Assembly (NCBI GenBank): GCA_905221035.1
Contig: CAJNBP010000012.1
Coordinates: 1 to 43,705, forward strand
Length of the DNA: 43,705 nt
Reading direction: 5' to 3'
Source of the DNA: a bacterium
Lineage (GTDB): Bacteria > Bacillota > Bacilli > Lactobacillales > Streptococcaceae
The position numbers and the translations under genes were made by a program. How positions within the stretch are numbered: the first letter of the stretch is position 1; each line of letters starts with the position of its first letter. The notes under the pieces are model-generated. The model was not told where the DNA came from. It ran no database searches and was given only the letters and a program-made list of their open reading frames with translations. This document shows positions 8,678 through 16,943 of this stretch, one piece after another.

Positions 8678-9465
8678 TAGTAATCTCTTTTCTTCACTTC
8701 TTCAAAAATATCTGAAATCAAGACCTTAAGATAGGTTCCCTTCATTCCAAGTGAGCGACTTTCAATAATCCCAGCAGACTCAAGTTTACGAAGAGCATTA
8801 ACGATCACAGAACGGGTAATACCGATACGGTCTGCAATCACTGACGCAGTCAACTGGCCTTCGTTTCCGTTTAATTCCCCTAAAATTGCTGAAACAGCAC
8901 GGAGTTCTGAGTAAGAAAGGGTATTGACCGCCATGGTCACAGCAGTACGACGACGGATATTTTTCTCGTCTTCTTCACGTTGGAAGTTGAGGAGCTGAAT
9001 CCCAACAACGGTACTGGCAATCTCAACAAGAATCAAGTCCTCGTCTTCGAATTTTTTATCATTGCGCCAAATAATCAAAGAACCAAGGCGAATCCCTGAT
9101 ACATGAATCGGTGCAATAGTCGTCAAACCATCTGGAAAGTCGGCACGACTTTCCACAGGAAAAATACTTAAATCATGATCAACTGTCAGATTGGCTTCTG
9201 TATCGTAGATCATGTTCGCGCCCTGTACATAGTCATCTGGGAAAATCTTCGTTTGGAAGAATTGCTCCACGCGATCTGTATTGGTTTTATAACGCATAAA
9301 ATAGCCAAGGAGACGTCCCTTGCTATTAACAATACAAGCATTACAGTCAATGATATCTGCCAATTGACGGGTAATCGCATTGTAAGGAAGTTCTTCCTGC
9401 AACTGCTCATCTGAGCGCTTCAGGATAGAAGTAATTTTTCTAGTTTTTTCTAATAAATGTGCCAT
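8677..9465 (-). CDS. codY: GTP-sensing / branched-chain amino acid-sensing global repressor CodY
   Basis: 262 residues, the full family length. The N-terminal GAF-type ligand domain covers about 1-155 and the C-terminal winged helix-turn-helix about 206-250 ([20 protein letters not shown]). CodY binds isoleucine/valine and, in some genera, GTP, and represses amino acid, transport and adaptation genes when nutrients are plentiful. AGGTG lies upstream of the ATG. The promoter has a near-consensus CodY box abutting the -35, which implies negative autoregulation. It is first gene of the operon with pncA. CodY is linked to iron-transport expression in pneumococcus, relevant to the FecCD-type operon in this window. 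Confidence 0.98.
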   Translation of the reverse strand: MAHLLEKTRKITSILKRSDEQLQEELPYNAITRQLADIIDCNACIVNSKGRLLGYFMRYKTNTDRVEQFFQTKIFPDDYVQGANMIYDTEANLTVDHDLSIFPVESRADFPDGLTTIAPIHVSGIRLGSLIIWRNDKKFEDEDLILVEIASTVVGIQLLNFQREEDEKNIRRRTAVTMAVNTLSYSELRAVSAILGELNGNEGQLTASVIADRIGITRSVIVNALRKLESAGIIESRSLGMKGTYLKVLISDIFEEVKKRDY

Positions 9466-9491
9466 TTTTCACCTCGAATTTAATCGCTATC

Positions 9492-9520
9492 ATTATAACA
9501 TAAACAGGTTGAATTTTCAA
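9492..9520 (-). promoter_or_regulatory. codY promoter
   Basis: On the minus strand TTGAAA (9515-9520), 17 bp, then TATAAT (9492-9497) preceded by TG (extended -10). The leader to codY is about 20 nt. Confidence 0.8.
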
Positions 9521-9521
9521 T

Positions 9522-9536
9522 TATTATCTGAAAATT
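9522..9536. promoter_or_regulatory. CodY-box operator upstream of codY
   Basis: TATTATCTGAAAATT differs from the CodY consensus AATTTTCWGAAAATT at two positions (1 and 5). It lies 1 bp upstream of the -35. The 8-bp arms AATTTTCA and TGAAAATT (9512-9519, 9529-9536) form a wider dyad that includes the -35. Confidence 0.7.
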
Positions 9537-9596
9537 GCTTATTTAATTGCAATTTGAAAAAACAAGAATATTTTTAATTAAATTGCTTCTTTTCTA

Positions 9597-9722
9597 TTGA
9601 CAAGCCCCCTATTTTTGTGTATTATAATATTACAAGAAGATAATATATCTATTTTATTTATCTTTCTTTTTCCATTCGGTCTCCTTATATAAAAAAGCGA
9701 TTCATTTTGAACCGCTTTTTCT
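9597..9722 (+). ncRNA. Candidate small RNA between cshA and codY (plus strand)
   Basis: TTGACA (9597-9602) is followed at 17 bp by TATTAT (9620-9625, overlapping TATAATAT). No ORF follows. A transcript starting near 9632-9635 would run about 85-90 nt into the bidirectional hairpin at 9691-9720 and its T-run. It contains a pyrimidine-rich stretch and GGTCTCCTTAT, which could pair with Shine-Dalgarno sequences. Evidence is promoter and terminator geometry only. Confidence 0.3.
9691..9720 (-). terminator. Terminator of cshA
   Basis: Arms 9709-9720 and 9692-9703 form a 12-bp stem with one G-U pair on the minus strand, followed by TTTTTTATAT. It starts 1 nt after the cshA stop. On the plus strand the same fold has an A-C mismatch but also ends in T's. 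Confidence 0.8.
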
Positions 9723-11287
9723 TATTTATCGCCCTTGTTACGAATAACAAAGCCTGTTTTCTTTTCACTTGAAGTATTACGTGGTTTTTTATTATCCTTA
9801 CGGTAACGTTTTTCCTTATCATAACGATCATTGCCACGACTGCCTTTTTTGAAATCATCACGGCGACCATTGCCACGGCGTTCGCGATCACGACGGTCAT
9901 CTCCACGACGACCTCCCTTACCTTTACCACCGAAGCCATTACCTGATGGTTTAAATGGCAGTGGTTTTTCACGCGCAATCTCAACTTCTGGAAGGCTATC
10001 CGGATCTTGGACTGTCAGACTCAAGATATACATGGCCAATTCTTCTGGAGTAAATTCAGCAGCCAACTTGCGAGCATCCTTACCAAATTTCTCAAAGTTG
10101 CCACGGATTGTCTCATCTGCAAAATCACGTTCGATTTTCTTGAGTGCAACCTGTTTCTTAGCTTGGAAGGCTTCTTCTGCGCTTGCAGGTTTAAGACCTT
10201 TCATGCGCTTCTTGGTCAAGTTTTCAATAATTTGAAGGTAGCCCATTTCGTTTGGAGCAACGAAGGTAATCGATTGACCTGATTTACCAGCACGACCTGT
10301 ACGACCGATACGGTGAACATAACTTTCAGGATCTTGTGGGATATCGTAGTTATAGACATGGGTCACACCTGAAATATCCAAGCCACGCGCTGCAACGTCT
10401 GTCGCAACCAAAACATCGAGATTGCCATTTTTGAAGTCACGAAGGACACGAAGACGTTTGTTTTGGTCTAGGTCTCCATGAATTCCTTCTGCACGGAAGC
10501 CACGGATTTTCAAACCACGAGTCAATTCATCTACACGGCGTTTTGTACGACCAAATACGATAGAAAGCTCAGGCTGTTCCACATCCATAAGACGAGTCAT
10601 GGTATCAAATTTTTCTTGTTCTTTAACTCGAATATAGTATTGGTCAACCAATTCTGTTGTCAATTCCTTGGCAGCAATCTTCACATGCTCAGGTTCTTTC
10701 ATAAACTGAACACCGATACGTTTGATGGCATCTGGCATAGTTGCTGAGAAAAGTAAGGTTTGACGGCTTTCAGGGACACGCGAGATGATGGCTTCGATGT
10801 CTTCAAGGAATCCCATGTTGAGCATTTCATCCGCTTCGTCAAGGATAAGAGTTTCAATATCTTGTAATTTCAAGGCCTTACGTTTAATCAAGTCCAAAAG
10901 GCGACCAGGTGTTCCCACCACGATATGGGCACCAGATTTAAGAGCCTTAATTTGTTTTTCAATGCTTGATCCGCCATATACTGAACGGACTTTGACTCCC
11001 TTGCTACGACCAAAGCGGAAGAGTTCTTCTTGACTTTGGACAGCGAGTTCACGAGTTGGAGCGATAACCAAAGCTTGAATGGTCGCTTCTTCTGTACGGA
11101 TTTTTTCAAGGGTTGGCAAACCAAAGGCTGCAGTTTTTCCTGTACCAGTCTGAGCTTGACCGATAACATCCTTACCTTCAAGAGCCAAGGGAATAGTCTG
11201 TTCTTGGATAGGACTGGCTTCTACAAAACCAGCTTTTTCAATCTCTGCTAGCAAATCAGCAGACAAGTTTAATTCATTAAATTTCAC
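9722..11287 (-). CDS. cshA: DEAD-box ATP-dependent RNA helicase CshA
   Basis: 521 residues. RecA-like domain 1: Q motif FVEASPIQEQ (21-30), Walker A AQTGTGKT (45-52), PTREL (77-81), DEAD (150-153), SAT (181-183). Domain 2 carries VATDVAARGLD and HRIGRTGRAG. The tail from about 445 is Gly/Arg/Lys/Asp-rich, like the RNA-binding extensions of CshA/CsdA proteins. It unwinds RNA in mRNA decay, ribosome assembly and cold adaptation. The start is GTG at 11287, since MKFNELNL matches the family N-terminus, with only a weak purine-rich SD (AGAAAGAAG). The leader is about 143 nt and folded, which suggests post-transcriptional control. The terminator follows at once, so it is monocistronic. Confidence 0.95.
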   Translation of the reverse strand: MKFNELNLSADLLAEIEKAGFVEASPIQEQTIPLALEGKDVIGQAQTGTGKTAAFGLPTLEKIRTEEATIQALVIAPTRELAVQSQEELFRFGRSKGVKVRSVYGGSSIEKQIKALKSGAHIVVGTPGRLLDLIKRKALKLQDIETLILDEADEMLNMGFLEDIEAIISRVPESRQTLLFSATMPDAIKRIGVQFMKEPEHVKIAAKELTTELVDQYYIRVKEQEKFDTMTRLMDVEQPELSIVFGRTKRRVDELTRGLKIRGFRAEGIHGDLDQNKRLRVLRDFKNGNLDVLVATDVAARGLDISGVTHVYNYDIPQDPESYVHRIGRTGRAGKSGQSITFVAPNEMGYLQIIENLTKKRMKGLKPASAEEAFQAKKQVALKKIERDFADETIRGNFEKFGKDARKLAAEFTPEELAMYILSLTVQDPDSLPEVEIAREKPLPFKPSGNGFGGKGKGGRRGDDRRDRERRGNGRRDDFKKGSRGNDRYDKEKRYRKDNKKPRNTSSEKKTGFVIRNKGDK

Positions 11288-11305
11288 GTTATTCTTCTTT
11301 CTAAA

Positions 11306-11443
11306 GGTGGTGCGAAGCCACCCTATAGGGCTTAGTTTATACTTTTCTTTTTATGACGTATTTTCATATACTGGATACAAAATCGTGTTGCTTCTTTTCC
11401 ACAAAAGAAAAGTACTGTTTTCTTTGCAACCTATCTAGTATAA
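11306..11443 (-). promoter_or_regulatory. cshA promoter and structured 5' leader
   Basis: An extended -10 TG-T-TATACT (11438-11443) predicts a start near 11431. The RNA would begin with a stem-loop closed by GTTGC/GCAAC (11426-11430, 11387-11391), with an inner AAAGAAAA/TTTTCTTT pairing. A second hairpin, GGTGGC-TTCGC-ACCACC (11306-11322), sits about 20 nt before the GTG start, next to the palindrome CCCTATAGGG. No good -35 was found. Confidence 0.5.
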
Positions 11444-11584
11444 CACAAGACCAGAGCAAAAGATAGTTAAATCCGTCGATAAAGTCATGTAAACGATTTT
11501 CTGAGAAAATAAGGCTAAAATTTCCACTATTTCATAAACTTTTTTAAAGCGTAGCAGAATTGTGCAAAAGTTTTTTTCTTGTGC

Positions 11585-11608
11585 TAGAATGAAATTCGAA
11601 ATAGGAGG
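11585..11608 (+). promoter_or_regulatory. har extended -10 promoter and RBS
   Basis: TGC-TAGAAT (-10 at 11585-11590) is an extended -10. TTGTGC (11560-11565) is a poor -35 at 19 bp. AGGAGG (11603-11608) lies 7 nt before the ATG. Confidence 0.55.
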
Positions 11609-11615
11609 AAGATAA

Positions 11616-12932
11616 ATGTTAACTTATGATTTAATCGTTATCGGATTTGGTAAAGCTGGTAAAACACTAGCTGGTAAATTGGCTTCAGCTGGCAAGAAAG
11701 TTGCCCTCGTTGAACGTAGCAAAGCTATGTACGGTGGAACTTGTATCAACATCGGTTGTATCCCAACTAAAACTTTGCTAGTTGCTGCTGAGAAAGACTT
11801 GTCTTTTGAAGAAGTGATTGCTACCAAAAACACAATCACTGGTCGCCTTAACGGTAAAAACTATGCGACTGTTGCTGGTACAGGTGTGGATATCTTTGAT
11901 GCGGAAGCTCACTTCCTTTCAAACAAAGTCATCGAAATCCAAGCTGGTGATGAAAAGAAAGAACTAACTGCTGAAACTATCGTCATCAACACTGGTGCTG
12001 TTTCAAACGTCTTGCCAATTCCAGGACTTGCTACAAGCAAAAACGTCTTTGACTCAACAGGTATCCAAAACTTGGACAAATTGCCTGAAAAACTTGGAGT
12101 CCTTGGTGGTGGAAATATCGGTCTTGAATTTGCTGGCCTTTACAACAAACTTGGAAGCAAGGTTACAGTCCTAGATGCCTTGGATACTTTCCTACCTCGT
12201 GCAGAACCTTCCATCGCAGCTCTTGCTAAACAATACATGGAAGAAGACGGTATTGAATTGCTTCAAAACATCCGTACTACTGAAATTAAAAACGACGGTG
12301 ACCAAGTGCTTGTCGTAACTGAAAATGAAACTTACCGTTTCGATGCCCTTCTTTACGCAACTGGACGCAAACCAAATGTAGAACCACTTCAACTTGAAAA
12401 TACAGATATTGAACTAACTGAACGTGGTGCTATTAAAGTAGACAAACATTGTCAAACAAACGTTCCTGGTGTCTTTGCAGTTGGAGATGTCAACGGTGGC
12501 CTTCAATTTACTTACATTTCACTTGATGACTTCCGTGTTGTTTACAGCTACCTTGCTGGAGATGGCAGCTACACACTTGAAGACCGTCTCAATGTACCAA
12601 ACACCATGTTTATCACACCTGCACTTTCACAAGTTGGTTTGACTGAAAGCCAAGCGGCTGATTTGAAACTTCCATACGCCGTTAAGGAAATTCCTGTTGC
12701 AGCAATGCCTCGTGGTCACGTAAACGGAGACCTTCGCGGAGCTTTCAAAGCTGTGGTTAATACTGAAACAAAAGAAATTCTTGGAGCAAGCATCTTCTCA
12801 GAAGGTTCTCAAGAAATCATCAACATCATCACTGTTGCGATGGACAACAAGATTCCTTACACTTACTTCACAAAACAAATCTTCACTCACCCAACCTTGG
12901 CTGAGAACTTGAATGACTTGTTTGCGATTTAA
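11616..12932 (+). CDS. har: Flavoprotein disulfide reductase, hypothiocyanous acid reductase (Har/RclA-like)
   Basis: 438 residues, class I pyridine nucleotide-disulfide oxidoreductase. FAD-binding VIGFGKAGKTLAG is at 8-20, the redox-active pair C43/C48 is in GGTCINIGCIPTKT, the NAD(P)H motif GVLGGGNIGLEFAG is near 165, and the C-terminal dimerisation domain ends with FTHPTLAENLNDLF. The pneumococcal gene in this neighbourhood was shown to encode Har, which reduces the host oxidant HOSCN to thiocyanate with NAD(P)H. E. coli RclA is related. Identification rests on homology and gene neighbourhood. A generic MerA/dihydrolipoamide dehydrogenase-like enzyme is the fallback. It has its own promoter, an AGGAGG site and a terminator, so it is monocistronic. 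Confidence 0.85.
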   Translation: MLTYDLIVIGFGKAGKTLAGKLASAGKKVALVERSKAMYGGTCINIGCIPTKTLLVAAEKDLSFEEVIATKNTITGRLNGKNYATVAGTGVDIFDAEAHFLSNKVIEIQAGDEKKELTAETIVINTGAVSNVLPIPGLATSKNVFDSTGIQNLDKLPEKLGVLGGGNIGLEFAGLYNKLGSKVTVLDALDTFLPRAEPSIAALAKQYMEEDGIELLQNIRTTEIKNDGDQVLVVTENETYRFDALLYATGRKPNVEPLQLENTDIELTERGAIKVDKHCQTNVPGVFAVGDVNGGLQFTYISLDDFRVVYSYLAGDGSYTLEDRLNVPNTMFITPALSQVGLTESQAADLKLPYAVKEIPVAAMPRGHVNGDLRGAFKAVVNTETKEILGASIFSEGSQEIINIITVAMDNKIPYTYFTKQIFTHPTLAENLNDLFAI

Positions 12933-12951
12933 GTTGAGTTTAATCGTATCT

Positions 12952-12975
12952 AACAGCCCTCTTTGGGCTGTTTTT
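12952..12975 (+). terminator. Terminator of har
   Basis: AACAGCCC (12952-12959), loop TCTTT, GGGCTGTT (12965-12972), then T's. It ends transcription before the murT promoter. Confidence 0.9.
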
Positions 12976-13017
12976 ACTTCTGCGGAACCTCAAATCTGTC
13001 TTTCTCCTCTTTTATGA

Positions 13018-13023
13018 TATAAT
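13018..13023 (+). promoter_or_regulatory. murT extended -10 immediately before the start codon
   Basis: TGA-TATAAT (13018-13023) is separated from the murT ATG (13030) by only AGAAAC. No Shine-Dalgarno sequence exists, so transcription would start at or next to the A of the ATG. Confidence 0.7.
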
Positions 13024-13029
13024 AGAAAC

Positions 13030-14373
13030 ATGAACTTAAAAACTACTTTGGGCCTTCTTGCCGGGCGTTCTTCCCACTTCGTTTTGAGCCATCTTGGCCG
13101 TGGAAGTACGCTACCAGGAAAACTTGCCCTTCAATTTGATAAAGATATTTTACAAAACCTAGCTAAGAACTACGAGATTGTCGTGGTCACTGGAACCAAC
13201 GGAAAAACCTTGACAACTGCCCTCACTGTCGGCATTTTAAAAGAGGTTTATGGTCAGGTTCTGACCAACCCAAGCGGTGCCAACATGATCACAGGGATTG
13301 CAACAACCTTCCTAACAGCCAAATCTTCTAAAACTGGGAAAAACATTGCCGTCCTCGAAATTGACGAAGCCAGTCTATCTCGTATCTGTGACTATATCCA
13401 GCCAAGCCTTTTTGTCATCACCAATATCTTCCGTGACCAGATGGACCGCTATGGTGAGATTTACACAACTTACAAGATGATTTTGGATGCTATTCGTAAG
13501 GTGCCTACGGCTACTGTTCTCCTCAATGGAGACAGTCCACTTTTCTACAAGCCAGCTATTCCAAATCCTGTAGAGTATTTTGGTTTTGACTTGGAGAAAG
13601 GGCCAGCCAAACTGGCTCACTACAATACCGAAGGAATCCTCTGTCCTGACTGTCAAAGCATCCTCAAATATGAGCACAATACCTATGCAAACTTGGGTGC
13701 CTATATCTGTGAAGGTTGTGGATGTAAACGTCCTGATCTGGACTATCGCTTGACAGAACTGGTTGAGTTGACTAACAATCGCTCTCGCTTTGTCATCGAC
13801 GGCCAAGAATACGGTATCCAAATCGGTGGACTCTACAATATCTACAACGCCCTAGCTGCGGTTGCCATCGCCCGTTTCCTCGGTGCCGATTCCCAACTCA
13901 TCAAGCAAGGATTTGATAAGAGCCGTGCTGTCTTTGGACGCCAAGAAACTTTCCATATCGGTGATAAAGAATGCACCCTTGTCTTGATTAAAAATCCAGT
14001 TGGTGCAACTCAAGCTATCGAGATGATTAAACTGGCTCCTTATCCATTTAGTCTATCTGTTCTCCTTAACGCTGACTATGCTGATGGAATTGATACTAGC
14101 TGGATCTGGGATGCTGACTTTGAACAAATCACTGACATGAACATTCCTGAAATCAATGCTGGTGGCGTTCGTCATTCTGAAATTGCTCGTCGTCTCCGAG
14201 TAACAGGCTATCCAGCTGAGAAAATCACTGAAACAAGTAATCTGGAACAAGTTCTCAAGACCATTGAGAATCAAGATTGCAAGCATGCCTATATCCTGGC
14301 TACCTATACTGCTATGCTTGAATTCCGCGAACTGCTGGCTAGTCGTCAGATTGTTAGAAAGGAGATGAACTAA
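13030..14373 (+). CDS. murT: Lipid II isoglutaminyl synthase, Mur-ligase subunit MurT
   Basis: 447 residues. The Mur-ligase central domain carries P-loop TGTNGKT (54-60), and there is a C-terminal DUF1727-type domain. An inserted zinc ribbon is visible as C205-x2-C208 and C227-x2-C230 (C232 also nearby), as in MurT proteins. With GatD it activates the alpha-carboxyl of D-Glu in lipid II by ATP and amidates it to D-isoglutamine, needed for efficient transpeptidation in Gram-positive cocci. The stop shares a base with the gatD ATG (TAATG), so the subunits are coupled. The N-terminus [17 protein letters not shown] fits the family, so the start at 13030 is secure despite the lack of an RBS, which points to a leaderless mRNA. 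Confidence 0.96.
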   Translation: MNLKTTLGLLAGRSSHFVLSHLGRGSTLPGKLALQFDKDILQNLAKNYEIVVVTGTNGKTLTTALTVGILKEVYGQVLTNPSGANMITGIATTFLTAKSSKTGKNIAVLEIDEASLSRICDYIQPSLFVITNIFRDQMDRYGEIYTTYKMILDAIRKVPTATVLLNGDSPLFYKPAIPNPVEYFGFDLEKGPAKLAHYNTEGILCPDCQSILKYEHNTYANLGAYICEGCGCKRPDLDYRLTELVELTNNRSRFVIDGQEYGIQIGGLYNIYNALAAVAIARFLGADSQLIKQGFDKSRAVFGRQETFHIGDKECTLVLIKNPVGATQAIEMIKLAPYPFSLSVLLNADYADGIDTSWIWDADFEQITDMNIPEINAGGVRHSEIARRLRVTGYPAEKITETSNLEQVLKTIENQDCKHAYILATYTAMLEFRELLASRQIVRKEMN

Positions 14374-15155
14374 TGGTTTATACTTCACTTTCCTCAAAAG
14401 CTGGCAATTACCCTTATCAACTCAACATTGCCCATCTCTACGGAAACCTCATGAATACCTACGGGGATAATGGAAACATCCTCATGCTCAAGTATGTGGC
14501 TGAAAAACTGGGGGCCCATGTGACGGTTGACATCGTTTCTCTCCAGGATGACTTTGATGAAAACCACTATGATATCGCCTTTTTTGGCGGTGGTCAAGAC
14601 TTTGAACAAAGTATCATTGCAGACGACCTACCTGCTAAAAAAGAGAGCATTGACAACTACATCCAAAACGACGGTGTAGTTCTTGCTATCTGCGGTGGTT
14701 TCCAACTATTGGGCCAATATTATGTTGAAGCTTCAGGAAAACGTATCGAAGGTCTGGGGGTCATGGGACATTATACCCTCAACCAGACCAATAACCGCTT
14801 TATCGGTGATATCAAAATTCACAATGAAGATTTCGATGAAACCTACTATGGATTTGAAAATCATCAGGGACGTACCTTCCTTTCTGATGACCAAAAACCA
14901 CTGGGACAGGTGGTCTATGGAAATGGAAACAACGAAGAAAAGGTCGGCGAAGGGGTTCATTATAAGAATGTCTTTGGTTCCTATTTCCACGGACCTATCC
15001 TCTCTCGTAATGCCAATCTGGCTTATCGCCTAGTCACTATTGCCCTCAAGAAGAAATATGGTCAGGACATCCAACTTCCTGCCTATGAGGACATCCTCAG
15101 TCAAGAAATTGCTGAAGAATATAGCGACGTCAAAAGCAAGGCTGACTTTTCTTAA
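14373..15155 (+). CDS. gatD: Lipid II isoglutaminyl synthase, glutamine amidotransferase subunit GatD
   Basis: 260 residues, class I-like (CobB/CobQ type) glutaminase. The nucleophile C107 is in [15 protein letters not shown] and the histidine in GSYFHGPIL near residue 209. It hydrolyses glutamine and channels ammonia to MurT. Compared with shorter GatD proteins it has a few extra N-terminal residues ([16 protein letters not shown]), but the overlapping TAATG start supports this initiation. It ends with a terminator 18 nt downstream. Confidence 0.95.
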   Translation: MVYTSLSSKAGNYPYQLNIAHLYGNLMNTYGDNGNILMLKYVAEKLGAHVTVDIVSLQDDFDENHYDIAFFGGGQDFEQSIIADDLPAKKESIDNYIQNDGVVLAICGGFQLLGQYYVEASGKRIEGLGVMGHYTLNQTNNRFIGDIKIHNEDFDETYYGFENHQGRTFLSDDQKPLGQVVYGNGNNEEKVGEGVHYKNVFGSYFHGPILSRNANLAYRLVTIALKKKYGQDIQLPAYEDILSQEIAEEYSDVKSKADFS

Positions 15156-15173
15156 ACCAAGGAAAACCATATC

Positions 15174-15206
15174 AAAGAACTCTGCTATCTTACCGGAGTT
15201 CTTTTT
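15174..15206 (+). terminator. Terminator of murT-gatD
   Basis: AAAGAACTC (15174-15182) pairs with GAGTTCTTT (15196-15204) and continues into T's. The next bases repeat CTTTTTGTCTTTT, a pyrimidine-rich tract before pepQ. Confidence 0.85.
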
Positions 15207-15295
15207 GTCTTTTCTTTTTGTCTTTTCTTTTACCCTTCTCCCTTGCATTTTCTCTCTTTTTTTGCCAAAATAGAGGGGTAGAAAGAAGGTAGCAT

Positions 15296-16378
15296 ATGTC
15301 TAAATTACAACAAATCGTAACATATCTTGAATCAGAAAAACTAGACGTCGCTGTCGTATCTGACCCCGTCACAATCAATTACCTCACTGGCTTTTACAGT
15401 GATCCCCATGAACGCCAAATGTTCCTTTTTGTCCTAGCGGATCAAGAACCCCTCCTCTTTGTCCCAGCTCTTGAAGTTGAGCGTGCTACTAGCACTGTTT
15501 CCTTCCCAGTTGTGGGCTATGTGGATTCTGAAAACCCATGGCAAAAAATGAAACATGCTCTTCCACAGCTTGACTTCAAACGCGTTGCTGTTGAGTTTGA
15601 CAATCTCATCTTGACCAAATACCATGGCTTGAAAACAGTCTTTGAAACTGCTGAGTTTGAAAACCTCACTCCTCGTATCCAACGCATGCGCCTCATCAAA
15701 TCAGCTGATGAAGTGCAAAAAATGATGGTGGCAGGTCTCTATGCTGATAAAGCAGTTAATGTTGGTTTTGACAATATTTCTCTTGATAAAACTGAGACAG
15801 ATATCATCGCCCAAATCGACTTTGCTATGAAACGTGAAGGCTATGAAATGAGCTTTGATACCATGGTCTTGACTGGTGATAATGCTGCAAATCCACACGG
15901 CATTCCAGCAGCTAATAAGGTTGAAAATGATGCTCTTCTCCTCTTTGACCTTGGTGTTCTAGTAAACGGTTACGCATCAGACATGACTCGTACAGTCGCT
16001 GTCGGTAAACCAGACCAATTCAAAAAAGACATTTACAACTTGACTCTTGAAGCCCAACAAGCTGCTCTTGACTTTATCAAACCAGGTGTGACTGCTCATG
16101 AAGTGGACCGCGCTGCCCGTGAGGTCATCGAAAAAGCTGGTTACGGTGAGTACTTTAACCACCGTCTCGGTCACGGTATCGGTATGGATGTTCACGAATT
16201 CCCATCTATCATGGAAGGAAACGACATGGTCATCGAAGAAGGCATGTGCTTCTCTGTTGAACCAGGTATCTATATCCCTGGTAAAGTCGGTGTTCGTATT
16301 GAAGACTGCGGTGTGGTTACTAAGGATGGCTTTGACCTCTTTACAAGCACCAGCAAAGACTTGCTTTATTTTGATTAA
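15296..16378 (+). CDS. pepQ: Xaa-Pro dipeptidase PepQ (M24 metallopeptidase)
   Basis: 360 residues with an N-terminal creatinase-like domain (about 1-130) and a C-terminal pita-bread domain. The five metal ligands are readable: D218 (LLLFDLG), D229 (YASDMTRT), H293 (LGHGIGMDVHE), E322 (SVEPGIY) and E336 (VRIEDCG). It cleaves X-Pro dipeptides in the cytosol, releasing proline from imported peptides. GAAGG lies 6 nt before the ATG. A candidate promoter is TTGCAT (15243-15248), 17 bp, CAAAAT. The gene is flanked by terminators and thus monocistronic. Confidence 0.95.
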   Translation: MSKLQQIVTYLESEKLDVAVVSDPVTINYLTGFYSDPHERQMFLFVLADQEPLLFVPALEVERATSTVSFPVVGYVDSENPWQKMKHALPQLDFKRVAVEFDNLILTKYHGLKTVFETAEFENLTPRIQRMRLIKSADEVQKMMVAGLYADKAVNVGFDNISLDKTETDIIAQIDFAMKREGYEMSFDTMVLTGDNAANPHGIPAANKVENDALLLFDLGVLVNGYASDMTRTVAVGKPDQFKKDIYNLTLEAQQAALDFIKPGVTAHEVDRAAREVIEKAGYGEYFNHRLGHGIGMDVHEFPSIMEGNDMVIEEGMCFSVEPGIYIPGKVGVRIEDCGVVTKDGFDLFTSTSKDLLYFD

Positions 16379-16403
16379 TATTCTTCGAAAATCTTCCCAC
16401 AAT

Positions 16404-16450
16404 AAAACGCATAGTATCAGGTATTTCAACACCTGATACTATGCGTTTTT
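16404..16450. terminator. Bidirectional terminator between pepQ and the ECF S-component gene
   Basis: A perfect 19-bp stem (16404-16422 and 16431-16449) around an 8-nt loop, with A's on the left and T's on the right. It can end the pepQ transcript on plus and the truA operon on minus. Confidence 0.92.
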
Positions 16451-16481
16451 GCTGATTTTTAGGACTTTCTACACAGCCTCT

Positions 16482-16943
16482 TTACTTAATCTTCTTGATA
16501 CTTTGACTAAGAATAAATCCTACAATCATCCCTACTATATTTTGCATGAAATTTGGTAGGATTTCTGGTAGAGCTGCTGCCCAGCCATTCATTAAAGTAG
16601 AACCCAAGGCGTAGCCCCCTACCATGGCAATAGTTGCCAAAATAAGTCCTAGCCACTGACTTTTGCCTTTAAATCCTGCGAAAAATCCTTGCAAGCCATG
16701 GTTGACCAAGCTAAAGAACATCCATTGAGGGTAGCCTGATAAGAGGTCAATCAAGAAACCTGCTAATCCTCCAACGACGGCTCCCTCTTTACTGCCAAAG
16801 TAAAAGGCCGTAAAGAAGATACCCGCATCTAAGAGTGTTAGAATACCTGTGGGTGTTGGGATTTTCAAGAAATAACCTAGAACCACAGAAAGGGCGGTTA
16901 AGAGGGATACAAGGGCGATTTTAGTTGTTTTGGTTTGCTTCAT
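16482..16943 (-). CDS. ECF transporter S-component (probable vitamin B6 or thiamine-precursor uptake)
   Basis: 153 residues with about five membrane helices, N-terminal [21 protein letters not shown], the pattern of small ECF S-components that bind a vitamin and share the EcfA-A'-T module. It overlaps the kinase gene by 23 nt and is third in the truA operon. Pairing with a ThiD/PdxK-type kinase suggests that substrate import and phosphorylation are linked. Pyridoxine (PdxU2-like) or hydroxymethylpyrimidine are the likely substrates. No riboswitch (TPP or other) is visible upstream, so regulation gives no hint of the ligand. The terminator at 16404-16450 ends the operon. Confidence 0.85.
   Translation of the reverse strand: MKQTKTTKIALVSLLTALSVVLGYFLKIPTPTGILTLLDAGIFFTAFYFGSKEGAVVGGLAGFLIDLLSGYPQWMFFSLVNHGLQGFFAGFKGKSQWLGLILATIAMVGGYALGSTLMNGWAAALPEILPNFMQNIVGMIVGFILSQSIKKIK

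Noticed and set aside
16379..16395. TATTCTTCGAAAATCTT after pepQ as a BOX remnant
   Set aside because: Only the first dozen bases match a BOX terminus and no inner core follows.
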